Positions 45,469-55,198 of a stretch of 64,000 nucleotides of DNA are shown here, piece by piece. Each line of letters starts with the position of its first letter. Position 1 is the first letter of the stretch. Made by a program: the position numbers and the translations under genes. The notes below the pieces were generated by a model. The model searched no databases and was not told where the DNA came from. It saw only the letters and a list, made by a program, of their open reading frames with translations. This stretch comes from AWTP1-13 sp963797005 (GTDB lineage: Bacteria > Pseudomonadota > Alphaproteobacteria > Rhizobiales > Hyphomicrobiaceae), in the NCBI GenBank assembly GCA_963797005.1, contig CAWCOF010000003.1, positions 451,631 through 515,630 on the forward strand. Reading direction: 5' to 3'.

Positions 45469-46468
45469 CTACTGAATCACCTCATCCGCGTGCGCCAGCA
45501 CCGACTGGGGGATCGTGAGGCCGAGTGCCTTCGCGGTCTTCAGGTTGATCACCAGCTCGAACTTGGTGGGCTGCTCGACGGGCAGGTCGGCGGGCTTGGC
45601 GCCCTTAAGAATCTTGTCCACGTAGGTCGCGGCGCGCCGAAACAAATCAGGCTGGTTCGCTCCATAGGACATAAGGCCCCCGGCATCGACAAACTCCCTC
45701 GATGTGTACACTGCCGGCAGCCGGTTCTTGGCCGCCAGGTCCACGAGGCGTCTATGCTCTCTGAGGAACCTGGCGCTTGGCAGCACAGTCAGACCACCCG
45801 CGCGCGCGCTGGTCATGTCCGAGAAGGCCCTGGCGAAGTTCGTCCGGACCTCGCGCCTCAATGAATTGCAGCTGCACCCCCAGCGCCCGCGCCGCGACTT
45901 CTGCTGCCTTCAGCATGTCCTTTGCCGTGCGTTCGCCGAGGGCACCTGGCCCAGAGGACAGCGACCCGATCGACCCCCGGAACGGCCTGCTTGAGCAGTT
46001 CCAGACGCTTGCCGACTAGCTCCGGGCCGAGGCTGGACAACCCCGTGACATTGCCGCCCGGCCGCGCGAGGCTGGTGACGAGCCCGCTCCCAACCGGATC
46101 GCCAACAGCAGCGAAGACAATGGGGAGGGTCCTCGTCGCTTGCTTGGCGGACACGGGGGCCGAGTGTGCTTCCTGGCCAGACGATGACATCAACCTTGAG
46201 CGCAACCAGTTCGGCCGCAAGAGCGGGGTGCCGCTCGACCTTCCCCTCGGCATCTCGGTATTCAATCACGACGTTGCGGCCCTCGACGTAACCGAGGTCA
46301 CGCAGTCCTTGACGGAAGGCCTCGTGGTAGGTGGGGGCTAGAGGCCAAGTTGGTCGACAGGTAGCCTATTCGAGCGACCTTGGCCGCCTGCTGGGCCTCT
46401 GCGGCAAGTGGTGCGGCAAGAAGCGCCCCGACGGCGATCAGAAAACTCCTGCGCTGAACAACGCCCAT
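45469..46468 (-). pseudogene. ABC-type binding protein (TrpX/DUF534 family), frameshifted
   Basis: Periplasmic binding protein with signal peptide MGVVQRRSFLIAVGALLAAP (cut after AEAQQ). Frame pieces give KVARIGYLSTN, RDLGYVEGRNVVIEYRDAEG, TLPIVFAAVGDPVGSGLV, LARPGGNVTGLSSLGPELVG and the end YVDKILKGAKPADLPVEQPT, KTAKALGLTIPQSVL. Normal family length (about 330 codons) with frame changes near 46345, 46165, 45950 and 45850. Such genes are common singletons in Burkholderiales. Ligand unknown. Confidence 0.75.
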
Positions 46469-46596
46469 GCTTCCCTTCCCGGTCGACTCTAGGTTCACAG
46501 AAGAACAGCCGCGATCGATCAGCCCCGTTCGCGTTGGCTGCTCTGCGACGTCAAACGCATGCCCAAGTGTGCGAAGCGCCGCGGGCGCGGGTTGAA

Positions 46597-46935
46597 TCAA
46601 ACTGCCCGGGCCGACTTAGTTCTGCTGCCAACCCTAGATCGCGACTGGTCTTCAGAATGCGCCTCTACATAGGCGTCCAGCAACCGGCGGATCATGCGCT
46701 GGTACTGCGTGTCTGCCTTCGCAGCCTCGGACTTGAAGAAGTTCACGCTCTTCTTGCTCAGTGTGATCGTAATCTTCACATCTTCGTCCCGGAAGGCGAG
46801 GTCGGACGGGGAAGGCAGCGACCCGGCGGGCAACGTCTGGGCGGCAAATAACTGGAACGACCTCAACGCCGCCGCTGCGCCCGATCCTTTGCGAGCCACG
46901 TCGACTTGGGGTGGGGGGTCGGGCTTCACCGTCAT
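46597..46935 (-). CDS. Ribbon-helix-helix protein, CopG/BrnA-like
   Basis: 112 residues. The C-terminal half VKITITLSKKSVNFFKSEAA, KADTQYQRMIRRLLDAYVEA is a ribbon-helix-helix DNA-binding domain like CopG or BrnA antitoxins. The first half (about 60 residues, LPAGSLPSPSDLAFRDED) is acidic and flexible, as in antitoxins. No toxin gene is recognisable on either side on the same strand. Could be an orphan antitoxin or regulator. Confidence 0.65.
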   Translation of the reverse strand: MTVKPDPPPQVDVARKGSGAAAALRSFQLFAAQTLPAGSLPSPSDLAFRDEDVKITITLSKKSVNFFKSEAAKADTQYQRMIRRLLDAYVEAHSEDQSRSRVGSRTKSARAV

Positions 46936-47263
46936 TTACGGCGTGGCGGCGCCGGTCAAGCCGCCGCGTATGGGGAAAGTTCAGCCGTATTGAAGACGCA
47001 TTCAGAGCTGTTGGGCGTCGCTTTGGAGAGCCTGACAGTCAGGTCTCGGTCGATCGACTTGTCGGACGACCGTTTCCGGCGAATCAAAGCGAACGTCCCT
47101 TCTGGCTGCCGGCCGTTGTATCGCCGAAGGCGTGCGCGTTTAAGGCCAAACCGACACGGCGACCGCCGTCAGGTTCAACTACGCCTTGGACGCCTCGGAT
47201 GCCAAGTGGCCCGAACCACTCCAATCGATCTTGGTGGCTTTGGGGTTGCACGAATTGTGCGGC
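46936..47263. other. Intergenic stretch with unassigned plus-strand coding-like pieces
   Basis: About 330 bases. On the plus strand two frames hold pieces that look protein-like (for example RFGEPDSQVSVDRLVG near 47022 and VRFNYALDASDAKWPE near 47171), separated by a frame change and a stop. No start or family is recognisable. I cannot tell a decayed gene from chance. Confidence 0.3.
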
Positions 47264-47788
47264 TCAATTCCGTACGAATTTCCGCATCAGAATACCGTCG
47301 TGATAACGGTCGCCGATTTTCGTGTCTCGGTCGAGAACGGCCAGTTGCTCGAAGCCAGCACTACGGTATAGGCGAATCGCCGTAACGTTATCCGAGCGGA
47401 CCATGAGGTAGACGATTTCGATGACAGGCTCCGCCGCAACGCGACCAAGAGCAGCCTGAAGCATCAGACTGCCGAGCCTTCTCCCTCGGGCAGCGGGTGC
47501 GACCCCCATGCTCAGCTCTGCTGTGTGCCGGAGCCTTGCCTGCGCTCGTGGCCGTATGACTATGTAGCCCGCCGGCTTACGGTCAACTTCAACAACCAGC
47601 GAGACCGCTCCAGGCAAGCGATACAGGGCCTCAACATCCTCTTCGAGCCATCGTGGATCAGGATACTTGTCTTCCAGCAATTCGCTCATCCCATCCGAAG
47701 TCGAATAGATTTCCTGGAACAGGCCGTACAGTTCGACGGCGGAATAGCTCCGAAAATCGTTCACCACAGCTGTAGGCGCTAACCTCAT
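47264..47788 (-). CDS. GNAT-family N-acetyltransferase
   Basis: 174 residues. Shows the GNAT acetyl-CoA site (ELSMGVAPAARGRRLGSLML, with the R/Q-x-x-G-x-A/G form) and strand 5/helix 4 (VYLMVRSDNVTAIRLYRSAG). Residues 1-75 are SYSAVELYGLFQEIY and similar. The start MRLAPTAVVND at 47788 is preferred; a longer in-frame extension to 48139 crosses non-coding-like sequence. Acceptor unknown. Confidence 0.85.
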   Translation of the reverse strand: MRLAPTAVVNDFRSYSAVELYGLFQEIYSTSDGMSELLEDKYPDPRWLEEDVEALYRLPGAVSLVVEVDRKPAGYIVIRPRAQARLRHTAELSMGVAPAARGRRLGSLMLQAALGRVAAEPVIEIVYLMVRSDNVTAIRLYRSAGFEQLAVLDRDTKIGDRYHDGILMRKFVRN

Positions 47789-48032
47789 CGTTCGCGAAAT
47801 TGGGCTACTCGACTGCACCAGTATCGGACATGCTGCTCGATTCCTGAAGGCCTGCTTCTGGCCGGAGGCGATCTGCCGCATCGACTCAGCATGAGATCGC
47901 AAGTTCGCCATCGGGGCAGGTGTCGCCAAGCGCGCCCCGAGTCCCCTTGGAACGGTTGATTGCAGAACGCACGTCGAGACATCGCCGCGTAAAATGCACC
48001 TCTGGCTTCGCACTCCAACACGAGGATCCACC

Positions 48033-48922
48033 ATGAATCCGCAGCAGTACGAAAAGATCCAATCCGCCAAGGGCTTCATCGCCGCGCTCGACCAGAGCGG
48101 CGGCAGCACGCCGAAGGCGCTCGCCCTGTACGGCATCAAGCCGGAGGCCTATCGGGCGAAGCGCAGATGTTCGACCTGATCCACGCGATGCGCACGCGGA
48201 TCATCACCAGCCCGGCCTTCAACGGCGACCGGATACTGGCCGCGATCCTGTTCGAGCAGACGATGGACCGCGACATCGAGGGGCGCGGCAGCGCCGACTA
48301 CCTCTGGTCCGTGAAGCAGGTGGTGCCTTTTCTCAAGGTCGACAAGGGCCTGGCCGACGAGGCGAACGGCGCGCAGATGATGAAGCCGATGCCCGGCCTC
48401 GACGCCCTGCTCGCCCGCGCCAGGGGCAAGGGCGTGTTCGGGACCAAGATGCGCTCGGTCGTGAAGCTTGCCGACAGCCAAGGGAATCGAGGACGTCATT
48501 GCGCAGCAGTTCGCGATCGGCAAGCAGATCCTCGCGCGCGGGCCTGATGCCCATCATCGAGCCCGAGGTCGACATCCACGCCACGGACAAGGAAGGCGCC
48601 GAGCGACTCCTCAAGGCGGCGATCGAAAGCCACCTCGATACCCTGGGATCGGAGCAGCAGGTGATGCTGAAGCTCACGCTGCCCTCGATCGACGATTTCT
48701 ACGCGGATTTCGTCAAGCATCCGAAGGTGCTGCGCGTGGTCGCGCTCTCGGGAGGCTACTCGCGCGACGAAGCGGATGCGCTCCTCGCGCGGAACCACGG
48801 CGTGATCGCGAGCTTCTCGCGGGCGTTGACCGAAGGCCTCACCGCGCAGCAGAGCGACGAGGAATTCAACAGCGGAGCTGGACGCCTCGATCGCCAGCAT
48901 CTACCGGGCGTCGGTGACCTGA
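48033..48922 (+). CDS. fda: Class I fructose-bisphosphate aldolase, frameshifted
   Basis: Schiff-base aldolase of the bacterial 296-residue type. MNPQQYEKIQSAKGFIAALD then QSGGSTPKALALYGI; the core VKQVVPFLKVDKGLADEANG; LMPIIEPEVDIHA; QQVMLKLTLPSIDDFYADF (Schiff-base Lys in VMLKLTLP). The end ELDASIASIYRASVT with TGA at 48920. Frame changes near 48157 (TAT-CG where the family has TAT-TCG, one T lost), 48482, 48545 and 48880. GAGGATCC precedes the ATG. Central glycolysis/gluconeogenesis gene; errors, not decay, are likely. Confidence 0.88.
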
Positions 48923-48977
48923 TCCCGGCCGGCGAGCGGCGACGCGCGGCGCCTACTTGGGCGCGCGCATCACGACC

Positions 48978-49820
48978 CTAGGGTCGGCGACATTGAATGT
49001 CCAACCCGCGCTCGTTGCCGTAGCGCAGGCGAGACAGCGTCAATTCGGCCACCGCGTACGTCTCGGGCGCGCGCTGCGGATACGTCAGTAACAAGCGGTG
49101 GTCGTTGAGTTTCCACCCGGTCGGGACGGACGGCGTCGACCCTCGTGCGGCTGCCCCCTCCTTGAAGACGTCGCCGTAGTAGACCAGGGCCCCGTCCGCG
49201 TCGAAGCTCCAATAGGTCGCCACCCCCGTGTTCTGGTCGGTGCAGCGCCACGGTCCCTGCAACAGACTGGCGTTGATCGCGGGCGCCGGTTGGGGCCGCT
49301 CCGAGGGTTTGACGCGCGCTGCCGCGACGGGCGCCGGCGGCGGAGCGCGTTGCAGGCGATCCACGAGATCGTCGACGACCGGCGCAAGCGGGACGGCGCC
49401 GGCGACCAGCAGGGTCCCGCCCACCAGCAGCGGCCACTTCTCCCGCACCGCGCGCAACCATCGCCTGTGGCGCGCAGCGGTGGGGGCCGGTTGCGGCGGC
49501 GGCGCCTCGGTTCCGGGAATGACCGTGGGCGGGCCGGTGTGCAGCGGGGTGGCCACGACACGGATTTCATCCGGCGATTCGTGCTCTTCGCCCGGCAGCT
49601 CCCGCTCCACCGTGGCCGCCGCGCCGATGGCGCGGAGCGTGGCCGCGATGCGCTCGGCATCCGACTGCGGTACCTGGCGCTTGATCACCTTCGGCATGCC
49701 GCCGAACAGCTGCTCGGCCATGAGGGCCGGCAACCCGGTGACTCGCACGAAGTGCTGCTTGACCTCGGTGAGGTCGGCATCGCCCAGTGTCCGCCCTTGC
49801 AAGACAACGCGGTAAAACAT
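48978..49820 (-). CDS. Hypothetical single-span membrane protein
   Basis: 280 residues. The N-terminal part (MFYRVVLQGRTLGDADLTEV, KQHFVRVTGLP) has a compact domain, then a proline-rich linker, one membrane helix at about 130-150 (WPLLVGGTLLVAGAVPLAPV), another proline-rich linker and a C-terminal beta-rich domain (GPWRCTDQNTGVATYWSFDA) with two Cys. I do not recognise it. The layout resembles a cytoplasmic sensing domain joined to a periplasmic domain. Leftward, followed by no close partner. Confidence 0.7.
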   Translation of the reverse strand: MFYRVVLQGRTLGDADLTEVKQHFVRVTGLPALMAEQLFGGMPKVIKRQVPQSDAERIAATLRAIGAAATVERELPGEEHESPDEIRVVATPLHTGPPTVIPGTEAPPPQPAPTAARHRRWLRAVREKWPLLVGGTLLVAGAVPLAPVVDDLVDRLQRAPPPAPVAAARVKPSERPQPAPAINASLLQGPWRCTDQNTGVATYWSFDADGALVYYGDVFKEGAAARGSTPSVPTGWKLNDHRLLLTYPQRAPETYAVAELTLSRLRYGNERGLDIQCRRP

Positions 49821-50057
49821 TACGCACTCCTGTCGACTTCACGCGCGCATTGCCGCGGCGTGCTGTTGCAGCGTACAGAGTGTTCGTTGGGTGACCGGTG
49901 CCAGCGCAGCAAGATCGATGCCTGCCGCCGCCCGCGTCCACCAGCCCCGGACGGGGGTCAGCGGAGACGCCCGATGTCCTTGATGGGGAAGGCTGTTTTG
50001 CCGGCAGCGGGGAAATGGGCCCGCGGCACCGCGGTCGCGCCGGACCGCTCCGCGCGT

Positions 50058-50841
50058 CTACATCTGCCTGAACAGGTGCGCGTAGGCCCGGCTGACCGCG
50101 AGCGTCTCCGGTCGTTGCTTCAGCTTCACTTTCACGCGGCCGGTCAGGTCGCGCACCGTGGTCGCGACGTGGGCGACGTTCACGATCGTTCCGCGATGGA
50201 TCTGCCAGAATTTTTCGCCATCGAGTTGCTGGAGGAGCTCCTTCAGCGGTGTGCGGATGAGCGCTTCGGCGTCGGCGGTGAAGACGCTCGTGTACTTGTC
50301 GTTCGCCTCGAAGTAGCAGACGTCCTCGACGGCGATGAGCCGCACCTGTGCGCCGACGGCCGCGCGGATCCATGCCAGGCGCTCGCCCGGGGGCGCGGCC
50401 GGCGCCGAGATGCTCGCGCAGCATGGCGAGCGCCCGCGCGATCTCGGGCGCGACGCCGGTGGGCGGCGCCCCGGCGACGCGCTCCTTGAGCCGCCGCACG
50501 GTTTCCGCCAGACGCTCGTCCGACAGCGGCTTCAACAGGTAGTCGACGGCGGCGCGATCGAACGCCGTTAGCGCATATTCGTCGTACGCCGTGACGAACA
50601 CCACGTGGACGCCGGCCAGATCGCGCGCCACGTCGAGGCCGGAAAGGCCCGGCATGCGGATGTCGAGGAACGCGATGTCCGGCGCCTCCGCCGCGATGAG
50701 CGCCTTGGCCTCGGGTCCGTTGGCCGCCGTGCCCGCGATCTCGAGCTCGGGCCACGCCACGGCAAGGCGCTCGCGCAGGTAGCGCGCGAGATTGGGCTCG
50801 TCGTCGGCGATGATGGCCGTGGGGACCGCAGCCATGCTCAT
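50058..50841 (-). CDS. LytR/AlgR-family response regulator, one frameshift
   Basis: Receiver (AIIADDEPNLARYLRERLAV, phospho-Asp in DIAFLDIRMPGLSG, Lys in DYLLKPLSDER) plus a C-terminal LytTR DNA-binding domain (IAVEDVCYFEANDKYTSVFT, DGEKFWQIHRGTIVNVAHVA). A single frame change around 50345-50395 separates them. About 260 residues corrected. The start overlaps the stop of the kinase (ATGA at 50838-50841). LytTR regulators often control exopolysaccharide, pili or membrane-stress genes; here they follow an envelope operon on the same strand. Confidence 0.9.
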
Positions 50842-51998
50842 GCGGGCTCGGCCACGGGAACGCGAAGCGTGACCCGCGCGCCCGCCGGCTCGTTGTCCTC
50901 GACGATGAGCGCCGCGCGCTGTCCGAACAGCGCGGCGAGCCTCTCGCGGACGTTCGGCAGGCCAAGCCCGGTCCCGGCAGGCGACGTCCGGCGCGTCGAG
51001 GCGAAGCCCACACCCGTGTCGGCGACCACCACTTCGAGCACGTCCCCCGTCCGGCGCGCGACGATGCGTACCGCCCCGCCTTCCACCTTAGGCTCGAGCC
51101 CGTGGCGGATCGCGTTCTCCACGAGCGGCTGCAGCAGCAGCGGCGGCACGTGCAGCGCCGACAGCTCCGGCGGAACGTCGATCGCAAACGTGAGGCGGCC
51201 GCCCATGCGCATGCCCATCAGGTCGAGGTAGGCGCGCAGGTCTTCGATCTGCGCCGACAACGTGGCGCCTCCGTTGCCGGCGGCGGCGGCGGTGCCGCGC
51301 AATAGCTTGATGAGCCGGTCGAGCATGCGCTTCGCGGTCGCCGGATCGGAATCGATGAGGCTCACCACGTTGGCAAGCGTGTTGTAGAGGAAGTGCGGCT
51401 CGACCTGCGCTTCGAGGAGCTTCAACTGCGCCAGCATCGCCTCGCGCTCCGCCGCGGCGACGCGCGCTTCCTCGCGCTCGACCGCCGCTTCCAGGCGCGC
51501 GGCCCGCTCGCGCGGGATGAAGATCAGCAGCAGGATGGTGGACAGGATCAGCGAGACCGAGCCGACCACTACCGCGCCGCGCGGCGTGAGCAGCGTCGAG
51601 CGAAACGCATCGAAGTGCAGCAGGGTGGACCCGAGCCAATAGCCCGCGAACGTCCCGATCAGCGGAACGATGCTGTAGTAGAGCACGCGGGTGCCCATGT
51701 TGCGCCGAGTGACGCCCGGCAACAGCCGGTCGCCGACGTCGAACAGCGCGAAAATGGCGAAGCCGATGCACTGCGAGAACACGAAGATCGGCCAGAACGA
51801 CCCGACGAACGTCTCGCGCGAGTCGAACACCAGGTTCAGCAGCGTGAAGAACAGCGCGAACAGCGTGTTCCAGATGATCGTGTAGACGAAGCTGCGCAGC
51901 AGCGAGGGAGGAATCCGGCGAAAGATCGGAATGAGCTCCAGCGGATGGAAGTCGCTCCCCTTGAGATCGCCCGAAGGGGGCGTCGCGGTGGCGGTCAT
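50838..51998 (-). CDS. LytS-type sensor histidine kinase
   Basis: 386 residues, intact. Four to five membrane helices in residues about 35-170 (for example FVYTIIWNTLFALFFTLLNL), then the His_kinase domain with phospho-His in AQVEPHFLYNTLANVVSLID and a HATPase with LLLQPLVENAIRHGLEPKV and GTGLGLPNVRERL. Partner of the LytTR regulator, overlapping it. The start MTATATPPSG at 51998 is preferred to the longer frame to 52193. Confidence 0.92.
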   Translation of the reverse strand: MTATATPPSGDLKGSDFHPLELIPIFRRIPPSLLRSFVYTIIWNTLFALFFTLLNLVFDSRETFVGSFWPIFVFSQCIGFAIFALFDVGDRLLPGVTRRNMGTRVLYYSIVPLIGTFAGYWLGSTLLHFDAFRSTLLTPRGAVVVGSVSLILSTILLLIFIPRERAARLEAAVEREEARVAAAEREAMLAQLKLLEAQVEPHFLYNTLANVVSLIDSDPATAKRMLDRLIKLLRGTAAAAGNGGATLSAQIEDLRAYLDLMGMRMGGRLTFAIDVPPELSALHVPPLLLQPLVENAIRHGLEPKVEGGAVRIVARRTGDVLEVVVADTGVGFASTRRTSPAGTGLGLPNVRERLAALFGQRAALIVEDNEPAGARVTLRVPVAEPA

Positions 51999-52199
51999 GG
52001 CGTCATTTTCCTCCGAATCGGGACCCGTTCCGGACGACCGGGACCGACGGGCGGATTGTGGGAGGGCCGCGCGCGCCGCGCGAGCGCGGCGCGACGAACC
52101 GACGGACGGGCGCGGTGAGTGGTGCATTGAGTTCGCCAGTAGGCGAACGGGCGGCGGCGTTCGCCGATGGACAGGCTGGGAGCCTGGCGGCAAACCCGA

Positions 52200-53246
52200 C
52201 TACATGATCCTGCCGTACCACAGCATCGACAGCAACGCCGCCACGACCGCGAACAGCGCCGCTGCCGCCGCGAACAGCGCCGTGATCTCCTGCTGCCGCT
52301 GCTCGAACACGAGCTTGGAGTTGAGCGACTCGTACACCTTCTTCAAGTCGCTCGCAGTGCCGGCGTAGAAATATTCGGCTTGCGTGACGTTGGCGATCTG
52401 CTTCAGCGCGTCCTCGTCGAGCCGCACGCGCATCGACCAGCCTTCCGCGCCGATGATCTCGCCCTTCTCGGTGCCGATACCGACGGTGAAGACGCTTGAC
52501 GCCGCGCTCGGCGGCCATGCGCGCGGCCTCGATCGGGTCGGGACCGGTCGTGCGTCTGGCCGTCGGTCAAGCAGGATGATCGCGGCGGACCGATACGACC
52601 CGGGCGGCACGGTCTTGACGTCCGCCTTGTCGCCTTTGCGAACCTTGTCGAGCGGCGCGGACCGCGCCTGCGTCGCGGCGCGGATTCCACGAGCGCAGGT
52701 CGAATTCGGCGTCGGGAAAGATCGTCTTCAGCGACACCAGGATGCCGCTGCCGATCGCCGTGCCGCGCTGCAGCTGGAAGCGGTCGATCGCCGCGATGAT
52801 GTCCTCGCGGTTGCGCGTCGGCGGCTGGACGACCGACGCGGTGCCGCGAACGACACCACGCCGATGCGCGTGTGCGCGGCTGGTCGTCGACGAAGGCGCG
52901 CGCCGCCGCCTGCGCCGCGGCGAGCCGGTTGGGCTCGACGTCGGCGGCGCGCATGCTGCCCGAAACGTCCATCGCGAGGATGATCGTCTCGTGCTGCGAG
53001 GGCAGCATGACGAGCGCCTGCGGCCGCGCGATCGCGACGATCATGAGCGTCAGCGCAAGCAGGAACAGCACCGGCGGGATGTGGCGCCGCAGGCGCTGGC
53101 CGGCGCCCATCGCGTCCTTGACCATGCGTGAGGCTCGCATAGCGCACCGCGAGCTTCTTCTTCCGGCGCAGGAGCCACCAGTACGCGAGCACGAGGAGCG
53201 GCACGGCCGCGAGCAGCCACAGCAACTCGGGCCAGAGGAACGTCAT
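52200..53246 (-). CDS. batA: BatA-like von Willebrand A protein, frameshifted
   Basis: Membrane protein with a periplasm/cytoplasm-facing VWA domain, usually working with MoxR in envelope assembly. The start MTFLWPELLWLLAAVPLLVL overlaps the DUF58 stop. Pieces: HIPPVLFLLALTLMIVAIAR (helix), MIDAS in ILAMDVSGSMRAAD, IGTEKGEIIGAEGW and a final helix LFAAAAALFAVVAALLSMLW ending RIM at 52200. Frame changes near 53130, 52860, 52690, 52545 and 52500. About 345 residues corrected, as usual for BatA. BatB is not seen. Confidence 0.85.
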
Positions 53247-54127
53247 GCCGCGCCCATGTGCTGCGGCAAGCCGCCGCCGGCCGCGAGCTGGCTGCGCCGC
53301 TTGCGCAAGTCGGCGAAGCGCAGGATCGCGTCGACCAGGTCGTCGTCGGTCGCGAGCTCGAGCGCATCGACGCCGGCCTGCCGGAAGGCGGTGCGCAACT
53401 CCGCTTCGCGCTGCTTGCGCGAGCTCGGCGAAGCGCTTGCGGAAGCCCTTGTCGTGGGTGTCGACGAAGACCTGCTCGCCGGTCTCGGCGTCCTGGATGA
53501 CGAGCAGCCCGAGGTCGGGCAGCTCCATCTCCAGCGGATCGTAGAGGCGCACCGCGATCACCTCGTGGCGCGGCGCGAGATGGGCGAGCGTCTCGCCCCA
53601 GCCGGGACGGCTGATGAAGTCGGAAACGATGAATACCAGCGAGCGGCGCTTGATGACATCGTACGCCGTGCGCAGGAGATCGTCGAGGTCGGTAGCGGCT
53701 CGACTGCTTGGCCTCCGGCCGCGTCAGCATGCGGTGCAGGATGTGCAGCACGTGGCGCCGGCCGCTGCGCGCGGGGATCACCGCGTCGACTTCGGTGCCG
53801 TAGAACAGCGCGCCGACGCGATTGCCGTGGCGCGTGAGGAGGCGCGCCAGCACCGTCGACGAACTCGCTCGACACCGCGCGCTTCTTGATTTTCTCGGAG
53901 CCGAAGTCGACCGACGGGCTCAAGTCGAGCAGGAACCAGGCGGCGACCTCGCGCTCCTCGTTGAACTCACGCACGTACGGCGTCTGCAGGCGCGCGGTGA
54001 CGTTCCAGTCGATGTGCCGGACGTCGTCGTGATACTGGTATTCGCGCAGGTCGGCGAGGTCGAGCCCGTAGCCGCGGAACAGCGTGCGGTAGTCGCCGTG
54101 CAGCAGGCCGTCGAGCCGGCGGATCAC
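53243..54127 (-). CDS. DUF58-family protein, frameshifted
   Basis: Cytoplasmic protein with a VWA-like fold that pairs with MoxR. GTG start (VIRRLDGLLHGDYRTLFRGY) overlapping the MoxR stop by four bases; a further ILRRLEWT extension lies upstream in frame. Hallmark pieces: YGLDLADLREYQYHDDVRHI, WNVTARLQTPYVREFNEER, FLLDLSPSVDFGSEKIKK, LVFIVSDFISRPGW. Frame changes near 53860, 53700 and 53425. Stop overlaps BatA ATG. About 295 codons corrected. Confidence 0.87.
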
Positions 54128-55174
54128 CGTCCACTCCAGCCGGCGCAGGATGGCCTCAGGCGTTGCGCGACGCGGACATGGGTCTCGAGCGGCTTCTCCG
54201 GCGCGCGAATGTGCTGCATGACCTGTGGATCAGCATGTCGGGCGTCTGGCCGTCGGCCAGCGCTTCGTACGACAGCACCAGGCGATGGCGCAGCACGTCG
54301 GGCACGAGGTCGGTCACGTCCTCGGGCAGCACGTACGTGCGGCCGCGCAGGAACGCGAGCGCTCGCGCGCCCTCGATCAGGTGGATCGTCGCGCGCGGGC
54401 TCGCGCCGAAGGTGATGTAACGCGCGAAGTCCTTGATGCCGTAGCGCTCGGGCTTGCGCGTCGCCGCGACGAGCCGCACCGCGTAGTGCATCAGCGACGG
54501 ATCGACGTAGACCTTGCGGCACTCGCGCTGCAGCGTCGGCCAGCTGGTCCGTCGTGGCGACCGCGGCCACGTCGGTCGGCTCGCCGGTGACGCGCTCGAC
54601 GATCACGAATTCTTCTTCCTCGCTCGGGTAGCCGACCAGCACCTTCATCATGAAGCGGTCGACCTGCGCCTCGGGCAGCGGATAGGTGCCTTCGGTCTCG
54701 ATCGGGTTCTGCGTCGCCATCACCAGGAACGGCTGCGGGCACCAGGTGCGTCTCGCCGGCGATCGTCACCTGGCATTCCTGCATCACTTCGAGCAGCGCG
54801 CTCTGCACCTTGGCCGGCGCGCGGTTGATTTCGTCGGCGAGCAGCAGGTTGGTGAACACCGGGCCGAGCGAGGTGGCGAATTCGCCGGTCTTCTGGTTGT
54901 AGATGCGCGTGCCGACCAGGTCGGCCGGCACGAGGTCGGGCGTGAACTGGATGCGCTTGAACGTGCCGCGGATGGTGCGCGCCAGCGTCTTCACCGTCAG
55001 CGTCTTGGCCAGGCCCGGCACGCCTTCGACCAGCAGATGGCCCTGCGCGAGGATCGCGACCAGCACGCGCTCGAGGAAATGGTCCTGGCCGACGACGACC
55101 TTCTTGACTTCGTAGAGGATGCGCTCCATCAGCGTGGCGACTTCGCCGCCGCTGTGTTTCCCGGATCTGTCCAT
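54124..55174 (-). CDS. MoxR-family AAA+ ATPase, frameshifted
   Basis: AAA+ chaperone-like ATPase. Walker A LLVEGVPGLAKTLTVKTL, QFTPDLVPADLVGTRIY, Walker B LLLADEINRAPAKVQSALLE, sensor 1 MATQNPIETEGTYPLPEAQV, and the lid ERYGIKDFARYITFGASPRA. Frame changes near 54740, 54540 and 54225. With corrections about 345 residues ending near 54124, where the TGA overlaps the GTG of DUF58. Works with the DUF58 and BatA proteins next to it, typically activating metalloproteins or stabilising the envelope. Confidence 0.92.
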
Positions 55175-55198
55175 CGGCGGTGTCTCGGTTGGCGTGCG

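Noticed and set aside
45272..45475. Plus-strand short reading frame before the DUF534-type gene
   Set aside because: No start site, no domain, and overlaps non-coding-like sequence; resembles dispersed intergenic repeat debris only loosely.
43077..47990. Integron cassette array, suggested by small leftward genes including GNAT
   Set aside because: I could not find convincing attC (GTTRRRY...) sites or an integrase.
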